From the NCBI RefSeq assembly GCF_900143075.1, contig NZ_FRCY01000013.1:78809-142808 (forward strand): 64,000 bases of DNA. Direction: 5' to 3'. This document shows, piece by piece, positions 35,301 to 43,332 of this stretch (position 1 is its first letter; each line of letters begins with the position of its first letter). Source of the DNA: Cyclobacterium lianum (lineage in GTDB: Bacteria > Bacteroidota > Bacteroidia > Cytophagales > Cyclobacteriaceae). Below the pieces are notes generated by a model. That model was not told the origin of the DNA. It was given only the letters and a program-made list of their open reading frames with translations, and ran no database searches. The position numbers and the translations under genes were made by a program.

Positions 35301-35742
35301 TGATGAAAATGGTAATGATGGGGCATTTGTACCGGGCGTGATCCAAACCGCAGGTGCAGATACTCCCGATGATTACAGTGACGACGTGTACGAGGAGCAT
35401 TTGGGTGGCCCCGAGACCAATATTTATCCCATTACCAATACCTATGCCTGGAGATTTAACGAGCAGGTTACATTTGATGCCTCCTTTATCAAGCTGCGGG
35501 AGTTGTCCCTCGGATACAGAATTCCTGATTTTGGTGCATTCCGGAATGCCACCTTCGCCATATACACGCGAAACATCATGCTGTGGACCAAGGCCGATAT
35601 AGGAATAGACCCGGAAAGAGCCTTCTGGGCCGGTGGAGGTAGCCAGGGAGATACCTCTTCCCAATTCCGCCAGGGGATAGAAAGACAGAATGTGATGCCC
35701 TGGAGTGTCCCGGTAGGGTTCAAACTTAATTTTAATTTGTAA
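32323..35742 (+). CDS. SusC/RagA-type TonB-linked outer-membrane transporter
   Basis: 1139 residues. Signal peptide (about 1-30), a CarboxypepD-regulatory-like domain (about 50-125, SGLPGVTVLEKGTNNGTVTD), then the TonB plug domain with VVVTALGIERDQRSLGYDV and PLFVVDGVPMSN, and the 22-strand barrel ending in a terminal aromatic-rich strand VGFKLNFNL. It imports oligomers delivered by the SusD partner, energised by TonB. The predicted substrate cannot be read from sequence. Upstream FecR-like stub and downstream SusD complete the unit. Confidence 0.95.
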   Translation: MKKRSTKKMLKWMVPLLSVGLFSTGSLLAEVHGPSVASPGSTELTSGTMEDAIAVTIRGTVTSQEDNSGLPGVTVLEKGTNNGTVTDIDGAYTIDVAGPNSVLVFSYVGFENQEITVGNRTTVNVVLQETMAAMSEVVVTALGIERDQRSLGYDVSSVEAEDLTQVTQENVLSSLAGRMPGVTINQTSGPGSSMSMVIRGATSLTTDNQPLFVVDGVPMSNSLNNISQNGDGNQVDYGNAISDINPDDIANISVLKGPSAAALYGTRAGNGVVLITTKSGKKSKSMGVSFSTSNVFERPTRLLDFHYRYANGNREGVFNEGSAYWGGPELDVGNTAIQWNSPVDENGNRVPTELRSYPNAMKDFMQTGVTSTNNLAVSGGNDDATYRVSYSNMLHKGMIPNSDLFRNNISTSVTYKMLEKLTFSSNFNYSNSMSNDRPSTGDRRANPLEAVYNSSYVNYEEMRNIWVEGQEGIQQIRTTAGDNPYFIAYGIENAFRRDRIFGNASLDYKFNDNFNITARYSLDRSNENRETKIPFSYSRMARGGYYTTDLLTQESNADILASYKQDFGNLDFNASAGGNIMTRFGSSNSVGVGGNGNNGLVVPGIYNVQNIPADNRSVNSSYFKRSIYSIYGLASFGYADQLYLDLTARNDWSSTLPAANRSYFYPSASLSWLANYTFNLPENVDMLKGRIGWAQVGNDTDPYRLVQNLSTGLYNNINTAAMPSGLLNPDLKPEQATSIEAGIDLNMFQNRLRFTGTYYTVDNRNQIFAVNLPRSSGFSSRLINAGLIRSRGLEFTLGGTPVSRNGWNWDINLNWSRNRTRVVELSDNLDRIILWGENDAGAITFLGENIGDMYSSGFAQVEDPNSPYYRWPILTSTGSWQAFRGVDEELRKVGNFNPDFILGGQTSLSYKRFVLNASLDWRSGGEFMSFTYRYGESDWKSQRQLDNLIPGGLYSDAELVELLKSDPEKYIIPRPGNFPRVGGHTAETGGFPVDENGNDGAFVPGVIQTAGADTPDDYSDDVYEEHLGGPETNIYPITNTYAWRFNEQVTFDASFIKLRELSLGYRIPDFGAFRNATFAIYTRNIMLWTKADIGIDPERAFWAGGGSQGDTSSQFRQGIERQNVMPWSVPVGFKLNFNL

Positions 35743-35762
35743 ATTAATTCAATATACAAATC

Positions 35763-37451
35763 ATGAAGCATTTATTTGATTTTCGACAAATAGCTTTGTT
35801 CGTATTCGGATTGGTCTTATTCGCTGGTTGTGACGAGAAACTGGACGAAATGAATATCAATCCCTACGGAATAGAGCCCTCCAATGCCAATCCGAATTTG
35901 TTGATGCCAACAGTGTTGTCATCCGCAGCCCAGGACTACGTAGGTCTTGGGTATAACGATCTGGCAGGAGCCGTACAGCATACACAGAAGAATGGCTGGT
36001 ACTCCGGACACAATTATTATGATTGGACCAACAAGAACTGGACCGGCTGGTACGACATATTGCGTACCAATGAGCTGATGATCCGAAGGGGAGAGGACCT
36101 GGAGAATGAATTTTTTCAGGGTATAGGGCTAACCATGAAATCCTTTGTCTTCGGCAATATCGCTGACCTTTGGGGCGATGCGCCTTACACGGATGCACTC
36201 AAAGGAGATCAGGGAGGCGAGGAATTTCAATATCCTCAATTTGACAGCCAGGAAGTGATCTATGATGGGGTCATTTCTGACCTGCAGCAGGCGGTCCAGA
36301 TCCTCGGATCGGCTTCTTCAGATGGAGTGACCAGTGGCAATGACCTGTACTATGGTGGCAATACTCAAAACTGGCAAAGATTTGCCAATTCTCTCCTGTT
36401 GAGGTACTATATGCGCCTGTCGGAGAAGAAGCCAGACGTGGCAAGAGCGGGGGTAGAGGCCATCTATAGTAGCGGCATCTATATCGAAGACCCCTCACAG
36501 GATGCAACATTGGATTACACCGGAGGAGCAAATGACCAATGGCTGTCAAGGCACGTTCGTCTGAACCCTGACGATTTTCAACGGTATCAGGCCTGTCAGA
36601 CCTTTATCGATCAGTTGACCGGTACCAATGATCCCCGATTACCGGTTTGGTTTGATTCGGTAAGGGTGCAATGGGTCGCGGACGAATCGCTTGATGTGGC
36701 AGCGGAAGAGTTTATCCGGGCCAATGGAGAGCCTCTGTCTGTGGAAACCTATCCCTACGATGATTTTGTTGAACTGTATTCGGATGTGAAATTCACCAGG
36801 CATTACAACCCAAATCTGGCAGATTACAACGACGATCTGTATGTGGGACTACCTCCGGCAATCACCGTGCCCGAATCGTATAATGGCAATCCTTCCCCCG
36901 GTCAGGGAACGCAAAATCAACATGTCTCTCAGCTTGCGCATATCTACAGTACCGAAGGTTCTCCGGGTGACATACTTAAGGCCAGAATCATTTCAGCGGC
37001 TGAAGTGAGCTTCATATTCGCAGAAGCGGCACTTAAGGGATGGAATGTAGGCGATGCCGAAGCCCATTACAACAGGGCTATCGAACAGTCACTGGAGACC
37101 TGGAACAGGGCTGATGCCTATGAGGATTTTATCAGTCAGCCTGAAGTCAGTTTCAACAATACTCTTGAGCAAATCATGGAACAAAAATGGGTAGCGAGCT
37201 GGACTGCAGCTGCAGAATCTTATGCTGATTTCCGCAGAACTGGATTCCCGGACCTGGAGGCCGGACCACTTTCTCCGCAGCCTGAAGTTGCTATCAGATT
37301 CCAATACGGAAACGATGAATACAACAACAACTCGGCCAGCATACAGGCTGCACTGGATGGATTAGAGGTAACCCAGTATTCCGGAAACTTCGGTGCGGAC
37401 AGCCAATGGTCTAAGCCATGGTTGTATCAGGGCACCAATGTTCCGTTCTAA
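35763..37451 (+). CDS. SusD/RagB-type nutrient-binding lipoprotein (SusD-like 2 group)
   Basis: 562 residues. Lipobox FAGC (Cys near residue 23) for surface anchoring. EMNINPYG and NLLMPTVLSSAAQDYV are typical of the PF12771 (SusD-like 2) branch; FVFGNIADLWGDAPYTDAL and FIFAEAALKGWNVGDAEAHY are the TPR-like helical core. It binds substrate and feeds the SusC barrel. It starts 20 bases after susC and ends with a terminator. Confidence 0.93.
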   Translation: MKHLFDFRQIALFVFGLVLFAGCDEKLDEMNINPYGIEPSNANPNLLMPTVLSSAAQDYVGLGYNDLAGAVQHTQKNGWYSGHNYYDWTNKNWTGWYDILRTNELMIRRGEDLENEFFQGIGLTMKSFVFGNIADLWGDAPYTDALKGDQGGEEFQYPQFDSQEVIYDGVISDLQQAVQILGSASSDGVTSGNDLYYGGNTQNWQRFANSLLLRYYMRLSEKKPDVARAGVEAIYSSGIYIEDPSQDATLDYTGGANDQWLSRHVRLNPDDFQRYQACQTFIDQLTGTNDPRLPVWFDSVRVQWVADESLDVAAEEFIRANGEPLSVETYPYDDFVELYSDVKFTRHYNPNLADYNDDLYVGLPPAITVPESYNGNPSPGQGTQNQHVSQLAHIYSTEGSPGDILKARIISAAEVSFIFAEAALKGWNVGDAEAHYNRAIEQSLETWNRADAYEDFISQPEVSFNNTLEQIMEQKWVASWTAAAESYADFRRTGFPDLEAGPLSPQPEVAIRFQYGNDEYNNNSASIQAALDGLEVTQYSGNFGADSQWSKPWLYQGTNVPF

Positions 37452-37478
37452 GGTTTAATTTAATTTTTTCCCAATCAC

Positions 37479-37525
37479 AAAAAAGGTTCTTCGCCCCGGA
37501 TTTGGGCGGAGGACCTTTTTTATTT
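37479..37525 (+). terminator. Rho-independent terminator after SusD gene
   Basis: AAGGTTCTTCGCCC pairs with GGGCGGAGGACCTT (two G-T pairs), followed by TTTTTTATTT. The leading A-run would let it also serve the opposite strand. Confidence 0.8.
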
Positions 37526-37606
37526 AAAAAAATATAAATTTGATATGCCATTCCTGAAACACCGGAGTATTAGATTCTCGTTCATTAATCCAAAAAACTT
37601 ATGATT

Positions 37607-37639
37607 GGGCAGTATGAAATTCTAAAGGCTGCCCTTTTT
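37607..37639 (+). terminator. Possible second terminator
   Basis: GGGCAG/CTGCCC stem with a 16-base loop followed by TTTTTATT. Weaker and without a clear gene upstream. Confidence 0.35.
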
Positions 37640-37842
37640 ATTCCGGGAAGGGATGTCTTTTTTCTTTTGGAAAACTTTTAATCGAAAAAACTAACTTTAT
37701 GATTGTCCACAGGGAGCCAATCAACAAGCTTACTATCCTAACCTACCGAATCAAAGCTCGGAAGAGGCAAATTGAACTGATCAACATCCGTTCTTCCAGA
37801 CAAAAGCCAACGAATCGATAATAACTGTTTCTCGAACAAATC

Positions 37843-39138
37843 CTACCATTCAAACCGCCTATTCATTCCCGGCATCTCCCCATGACTGCTAATGGCAATC
37901 AGGCTGATCAAGCCAATAAATACCAATACACCCAATACGATCAGGGTCCATTTTTTTGGATGGGCATTTCTGCTTGTAAAAGTGGGTACTGCCTTTGGAA
38001 TCAGTGCCAGAATAACGGCAAAATTCAGGATGTATAAGAATTGTTCGATCCGGTAAAAACTGAGAAAAGATCCGGTAATCAGAATCGTAAAAATGATGTA
38101 TACGGCAAAATAGGTAATATAAATTCCATGTACTTCCCCAAAGCTCAGCCCCTGATTGAGCTTGTTTTTTTTGTTGGAAAGGAGGTAGATCCAGAAAATC
38201 GCCGGAACAAGGAAAGCCACAAAGGCTACGGATTGGGCCATGCTGATCCAGATGCCGGGGTCACTGATTAACTTGCCAAAGGTAGGCTCCAGATCTTTTT
38301 CCACAAAGGATTGCTGCCAGACTATAAAGGGTATCAGCAATAGAAATCCCACCATGGGGATGCTGAGGTTTCGGAAGGTATATTGGCTTGTGGGTTTTTC
38401 CTGGGGCCAGGGAGATGTATAAGCCCCGTAAGCCATACCCAGTCCGCCAAAGAAACCGAGTGAATATTCCATCACATTCCACATATTGAAGGGCACCTGG
38501 GCGACATTGCCCAATACCTGGAGGAAATTGCCGAAGGCGAATCCAAAACCTCCACCTATACCAGCAAAAACCGCTACCCTCATGGCACTGTATTGTTTTT
38601 TTCTGGCCAGGTAGTACATCATAGCAATTCCGATCCCTGCACATACTCCCCAGGCCTCAGACCTTGGTGGAGTCATGGCAATGCCTAATTGCTCAATGAC
38701 AAAGTAATAAAAAATTACTCCTCCGGTGGTCATTTCAATGATGACCTGATGCCATTTGACCTTTTTTTCCGGGTGGTCTGCAAGGACCAGTCCAAAGAGT
38801 CCTCCTCCTATCAAACCATAAAGCCCTCCAATGACAAACAGCATGGCCAGACCATAGTAGACATTTACAAAGTCCACACCCCTTCCATAGCCTACCACGG
38901 CGCCATAGCTCATCATGCCTCCCAGGCCCCATCCTACAGCTCCTGCAAATGCGGCTTTCATCGCCTTGTTGTACCAACTTTGGTTTCTGGAGAGTACGAT
39001 GATACAAAGACTACCGATGCCCCCTGCCCATGCAGCTCCCTGTTCATGCCCAAACTGCCCCCGGATGGCCCAGGCAGTACCCAATGCCATTCCCGCGATT
39101 ATCATGGAAAGGAGGGTGGTATTATTTAGCTTTTTCAT
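37843..39138 (-). CDS. Polytopic membrane protein of unknown function
   Basis: 431 residues, about ten to twelve membrane helices, very glycine-rich (for example GGMMSYGAVVGYGRG and GGLYGLIGGGLFG). No signal for a known transporter family that I can name. Highly glycine-rich helix packing suggests a channel or carrier. It is the last gene of the leftward arm ROK-MFS-AraC-membrane protein, 90 bases after the regulator gene, so a role in uptake or sensing of the same sugar is likely by context only. Confidence 0.6.
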   Translation of the reverse strand: MKKLNNTTLLSMIIAGMALGTAWAIRGQFGHEQGAAWAGGIGSLCIIVLSRNQSWYNKAMKAAFAGAVGWGLGGMMSYGAVVGYGRGVDFVNVYYGLAMLFVIGGLYGLIGGGLFGLVLADHPEKKVKWHQVIIEMTTGGVIFYYFVIEQLGIAMTPPRSEAWGVCAGIGIAMMYYLARKKQYSAMRVAVFAGIGGGFGFAFGNFLQVLGNVAQVPFNMWNVMEYSLGFFGGLGMAYGAYTSPWPQEKPTSQYTFRNLSIPMVGFLLLIPFIVWQQSFVEKDLEPTFGKLISDPGIWISMAQSVAFVAFLVPAIFWIYLLSNKKNKLNQGLSFGEVHGIYITYFAVYIIFTILITGSFLSFYRIEQFLYILNFAVILALIPKAVPTFTSRNAHPKKWTLIVLGVLVFIGLISLIAISSHGEMPGMNRRFEW

Positions 39139-39228
39139 TTGTTAGTAATACCCATGAGGAGGTGTTTGTACTACTCAGATTTGCAGCATTTATTGATGGG
39201 GAAAAGTAACCTATTCCCGAAGGGATGT

Positions 39229-40392
39229 TTATTTGCCGGCGAGATACCGCTTCCGGTATTCAATCGGATTGCAGCCTTTCACCTGTTTGAACTGCCGGGC
39301 AATATTTTTGCTGTCATTTAAACCCAGATCAAGGGCAATTTCAAATACGGTTTGGTCTGTTTCTAAAAGTTTTTGCGTGAATTTTTCTATGCGCAAATTA
39401 AAAATGTACTTGTAGATGGGATAGCCTGTGATTTGGTGAAAGCGTTTTTCCAGGCTGCGTCTGGAGAGAGGGACTTGTTTGACTACCTCTTCCACCTGAA
39501 GGTTTTTTTCTATGTTTTTGTGGATGTATTTTAGGGTGGAGGCGATATGATCATCGTTGGTTGCATAGATATCGGTAGACTGGCGGGTGATGATCTGTGT
39601 AGGCTTTACATGAATATCATAAAACTGGTCTGCACCATTTTGGATCATGTGTTCCATCAATTTGGCCGTATCATACCCCCCCTTTTCTATATCAAGCCCG
39701 ATACTGGACAAAGGAGGATCTGAAAGTTCACAAAGCATTTCATCATTGTCCACACCCAAAACGGCCACCTCTTCAGGGATTCTTATCCTGTTCTGCTTAC
39801 CGGCCTCGGTGATGTGCAGCCCCTGATTGTCGTCACAAGTCATCAGAGCTATTGGTTTGGGCAGGGAATTCAGCCACTTGCTCAGAGAATTGCTCTTGTA
39901 ATACCACAGATCGGTAGAACGGGACTTTCGGTGTTCAAAATAATGGACCTTTGACCCAACAGAGTTGATTTTTTTTTCGAAGCCTTCAGCCCGTTCTCTG
40001 GACCACACGATATCATTGAATCCATAAAAAGCAAAATTTTTAAACCCCTTACGCAAAAAATACTCAGCGCCCATTTCGCCGGCCTCATGGTAAGCTCCGG
40101 TTATGTTAGGTAGCTCGCTAAATCTTTCTTTAAAATCCTGTGCAATCACCGGGATTTTTGCATCCAGAATCATTTTGAGATCCATCTCATTGTATAACTG
40201 ACCGATGATGCCATCTGCTCCCCAATCCTTTGCCCAATCCAGTATTCCTTTTATGCCGATGGTCTCCCGGTAGTACAGGGGCATGCGGCAATAAGTCCAG
40301 GGCCCGTGTTCTGCAGAATATTTGGAAATCCCTTTCAATAGGCTTTTACTATATTCCTCAGCAAAATCAAGTAGCAAAATGATTTTATACAT
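39229..40392 (-). CDS. XylR-like AraC-family transcriptional regulator
   Basis: 387 residues. Residues 1-270 form a LacI/periplasmic-binding-like sugar-sensing domain (KIILLLDFAEEYSKSLLKGI, DGIIGQLYNEMDL, EVAVLGVDNDEMLCELSDPPLSS), and residues 285-385 an AraC-type DNA-binding domain with two helix-turn-helix units (LSRRSLEKRFHQITGYPIYKY and IALDLGLNDSKNIARQFKQ). This arrangement is that of E. coli XylR. It should sense a free sugar of this locus and control both divergent arms. It starts 3 bases after the MFS gene stop. Confidence 0.9.
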   Translation of the reverse strand: MYKIILLLDFAEEYSKSLLKGISKYSAEHGPWTYCRMPLYYRETIGIKGILDWAKDWGADGIIGQLYNEMDLKMILDAKIPVIAQDFKERFSELPNITGAYHEAGEMGAEYFLRKGFKNFAFYGFNDIVWSRERAEGFEKKINSVGSKVHYFEHRKSRSTDLWYYKSNSLSKWLNSLPKPIALMTCDDNQGLHITEAGKQNRIRIPEEVAVLGVDNDEMLCELSDPPLSSIGLDIEKGGYDTAKLMEHMIQNGADQFYDIHVKPTQIITRQSTDIYATNDDHIASTLKYIHKNIEKNLQVEEVVKQVPLSRRSLEKRFHQITGYPIYKYIFNLRIEKFTQKLLETDQTVFEIALDLGLNDSKNIARQFKQVKGCNPIEYRKRYLAGK

Positions 40393-40395
40393 GTT

Positions 40396-41643
40396 CTATC
40401 GAAAGATGTCCTTCAGGTTTTTGGTAGCATTGCTCACCAGCGGTTTGGCCCAGATTCCAATGCTCAGGATGTAGCCTAAGGTAATCAGAAGAAATAGCAT
40501 GGCCAACTTCAGCCCTGTAATTTCAGCAATACCTCCTACGATAAGAGGTACTACTGCTCCTCCGGCAATTCCGGTACAAAGTATGCCGGAAAAGGTCCCA
40601 TGATGCTGAGGAACGGAATTCAATGCCAGGGAAAATATGATGGACCACATCACGGAAGCAAAAAAACCAGTCAGGGGAAAAGCTATCAACGCCCAGGATA
40701 CCGGACCAAAAAGGGCCACCAACAAGGCCAGGATCGCACCGGAAGTGAACCCAATCAGAACGGTTCGGCTATCCATAAATTTCAATAGCAGCAAGCCAAG
40801 CAGACAGCCAATAGTCAGCAAGCCCCAGAAATAGGAAATTACCGTGGCGCCGGTGGTGGCAGGATCCACACCATGGTAGGTCTGCAAAAATTTTGAAATC
40901 CAGTTGGCAATGCCCTGTTCGGTACCTACATAGCAGAATATTCCGAGAAAATAGAGGATCACGATTTTGTTGGAAAGCAGTTCCCTGAATGCCACGGCAA
41001 TGTCAATTTTTTCATCTTCCTTGAGCTCTACCTTCGGAAACCTGGCCAGATAAACCACGATCACCATGACAAACGCGATGACGGCAAAAACCCAGTACAA
41101 AGACACCCATTTGAGGTTTTCGGGAACCATGCCATCCAGAAAGGTAAAGAGCAGGGATGCTTTGCCGGTGTGCATATTCGTCACCAGATAGCTGTAGAGC
41201 ATGGGACTAAGGAAGGATGCTGCCCCAAACGCCAGTTGTCCCATTACGGAATTAAAAGCAAAGTGCTCTTCACCGCCCGCTGTCCGGAGCAGTGGATTGA
41301 TAACTACCTGCAGGATGGCCATTCCGATGCCAATGATAAAAAGAGAAGTCAGGGCGACAGCAAATCCCGGAATCAGCGCAAATAAGATGGCGCCCAGAAA
41401 AGCAAGTGAGAAAGCGAGCACCAGCATCTTTTTTTCCTTGTATTTTTCTACCAATATACCCGATGGAATGGACATAACGGCGTAGGCCACGAAGAAGGAG
41501 AAGGGCAGGAAGCCGGCCAGTCCGATACTTAGGGTAAAGCTATCAATGATGTCCGGAATGATGGGGCCAAGGATATTGGTCAAAAAGGAAATGACAAAAA
41601 ATATCAACAATATTAACGCTACGATGAGTTTATTTTGATTCAT
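40396..41643 (-). CDS. MFS sugar transporter (FucP-like)
   Basis: 415 residues, twelve membrane helices. The N-terminal half has the cytoplasmic-loop MFS motif variant IPSGILVEKYKEKKMLVLAF, and PFSFFVAYAVMSIPSG is typical of the fucose/GlcNAc permease branch (FucP, NagP). A proton-coupled symporter for a monosaccharide is expected. It is the second gene after the ROK kinase and directly followed by the regulator, a layout that fits uptake then phosphorylation of one sugar. Confidence 0.85.
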   Translation of the reverse strand: MNQNKLIVALILLIFFVISFLTNILGPIIPDIIDSFTLSIGLAGFLPFSFFVAYAVMSIPSGILVEKYKEKKMLVLAFSLAFLGAILFALIPGFAVALTSLFIIGIGMAILQVVINPLLRTAGGEEHFAFNSVMGQLAFGAASFLSPMLYSYLVTNMHTGKASLLFTFLDGMVPENLKWVSLYWVFAVIAFVMVIVVYLARFPKVELKEDEKIDIAVAFRELLSNKIVILYFLGIFCYVGTEQGIANWISKFLQTYHGVDPATTGATVISYFWGLLTIGCLLGLLLLKFMDSRTVLIGFTSGAILALLVALFGPVSWALIAFPLTGFFASVMWSIIFSLALNSVPQHHGTFSGILCTGIAGGAVVPLIVGGIAEITGLKLAMLFLLITLGYILSIGIWAKPLVSNATKNLKDIFR

Positions 41644-41766
41644 ATCATGCTATTTATAGAGTATGAAGTTAATGATAAAAGTTTGAGTGATTACAATCAA
41701 TTTGTTGGTTCTGATTTTTGTGGACTGAACTGATCACCAGGCAATGAGCCGGTCCGGGAAGCTGGC

Positions 41767-42630
41767 CTATTTGCGTACTACACCATTGGCATGCTCCAGA
41801 GACAGATCCACCAGGGCAGCAGCGCCCAGAAGTGCAATGTCCTCATTTTTGGTTAGGTGAATGTTTAGTTTTTTTATCGATTCTGGGTAAATGAAATCCC
41901 CGAAGCTTTGCCGCATACTGGCCTCAAAATAAGGGTAAGCATTGGCTACTGATCCCCCGATTACAATTGCCTCGGGGTCATAGGTATACATGACTACCTG
42001 GACGGCTGCACCAAAATGGTGGCCAAAAGCTGCCCACTGATCCAGGGCTTTCGCATCACCTTTTTTCGCTGCGGTAAATGCCTCCAGAGCCGTGGTTTCG
42101 TAAAAGGCACTAAAAAAATTTCCGCTCGCATAAAATTCAATATTTTTATCCTTATAGGGGAGAAGTCCGATTTCTCCGGCCCCGCAATTGATGCCCGCAT
42201 ACAGTTTATTTCCGATGATAATCCCTGATCCCAGTCCGGTGCCTATGGACATACCTACCATACAACTATAATTTTTCCCTAAGCCAAATTTGTGTTCGCC
42301 GATGGTAAAGCAATTGACATCATTGTTGACAAAAACAGGCAGGTTGAATTCTTCTTCCAGGATATCTTTAAGCGCCACCTTTTCCCAGGAGGGAATATTG
42401 GTTACATTATAAACAATGCCTTTTTCCACGTCCACCACCGATGGTACGCCGATACCAATACCATCTACTTTATGCAGGGTAAGAGGTTTGATAAATTGAA
42501 TCACCTGATCCAATGTGGATCGCAGATCGTCTTTTTCCTTTAAGAGGGCTCTTGTTTTGTGGATGATCTTCCCGTCTTTTTCTATGCCAACCTGGATTTT
42601 CGTACCACCTAAATCTATTCCTATGTTCAT
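41767..42630 (-). CDS. ROK family sugar kinase lacking the zinc-binding motif
   Basis: 287 residues. N-terminal ATP phosphate motif GIDLGGTKIQVG, catalytic Asp104 in FVNNDVNCF, the second phosphate loop GMSIGTGLGSG and Glu153 in CGAGEIGLLP. The usual zinc motif CxCGxxGCxE that follows in glucokinase, NagK and NanK is replaced by YKDKNIEFYASG, so this is one of the zinc-free ROK proteins and its sugar cannot be inferred from the standard set. No N-terminal helix-turn-helix, so a kinase and not a repressor. First gene of the leftward arm; it has a good promoter. Confidence 0.88.
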   Translation of the reverse strand: MNIGIDLGGTKIQVGIEKDGKIIHKTRALLKEKDDLRSTLDQVIQFIKPLTLHKVDGIGIGVPSVVDVEKGIVYNVTNIPSWEKVALKDILEEEFNLPVFVNNDVNCFTIGEHKFGLGKNYSCMVGMSIGTGLGSGIIIGNKLYAGINCGAGEIGLLPYKDKNIEFYASGNFFSAFYETTALEAFTAAKKGDAKALDQWAAFGHHFGAAVQVVMYTYDPEAIVIGGSVANAYPYFEASMRQSFGDFIYPESIKKLNIHLTKNEDIALLGAAALVDLSLEHANGVVRK

Positions 42631-43332
42631 TGCGCTAATACAGGTGAGTTTTATAAAAAATTAAATAACAAATATACCTTAATTTAAATATTTTACCAAT
42701 TTACCTCAAGCCGATCTGGTGTCAACGTCTGACTATAACTGTTTGATAATCAAAAATCAATGACAATGACAGGCTTTCCTTTTTAGCTGTTATACTTTGA
42801 ATTCTGGCAATGTACTATCGGACAGGAGTCTTTTCTAATGGTTCAAATCAGAATCGAGAGGTGATTCACAGAAACGATTTTCTCCTTCCCAGGGGCAGAG
42901 GGGTTTGCATCATTTCGTTTGGAATAAATGCAATCCTTTTTCATATTGTTTCCGATTTAGAAAAAGCGGTAAAACCAGAAGGTCATGAAAAGGGGGGATT
43001 TCTTCAGTAAAGGGATGTTGACCTCCATGGGTTTGGGACAGTAAAAAATTATACAGGATAAATGATGGTCTTTTCTGTTTTTACAACAGTAATTTATCTA
43101 GTCATACCAATTCGCTTGAAAAACAGATAGAGATTAAATTAGTAAAGAACTACTTGATAATTATTGGGTAAAAGTGGGATTCATTATCCGGTATGGCCTT
43201 ATCCTCGCCATCATCTGAAGCCTTTCAAACGTTAATTCTAAAAACGGTAAAAAAAGCATCAGTTGGATTTCGGTAGCGGAGTAAGGTTTTCTGCGGTATA
43301 GTTTTCAGGTGGGTCCCCGCACAGATTAAAAA
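42631..43332. other. Divergent regulatory region of the carbohydrate locus
   Basis: 702 bases between the ROK kinase (left) and the first sialidase-fold gene (right), long for this genome. The leftward promoter is clear (42669-42699). The 8-mer TTGATAAT occurs at 42743-42750 and 43154-43161 and could belong to regulator sites, though it is AT-rich and may recur by chance. The open frame at 42810-43010 has no support as a gene. No rightward TAnnTTTG was found. Confidence 0.5.
42669..42699 (-). promoter_or_regulatory. Promoter of the ROK kinase arm
   Basis: On the minus strand TTG (42699-42697), a 20-base spacer, then TATATTTG (42676-42669). Predicted start near 42663, giving a leader of about 33 bases. 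Confidence 0.6.

Larger units (their letters stand above)
37452..37842. other. Intergenic region between SusD gene and membrane-protein gene
   Basis: 391 bases. It contains a strong terminator (37479-37525), a TAAATTTG -7-like element (37535-37542), a second weaker hairpin with T-run (37607-37639), and a 40-codon frame at 37699-37821 that could be a degenerate toxin C-terminus (see findings). The genes on both sides converge, so little regulation is expected here. Confidence 0.5.

Noticed and set aside
42810..43010. 66-codon frame in the divergent region
   Set aside because: No ribosome-binding site, no recognisable domain, odd composition; more likely regulatory DNA.
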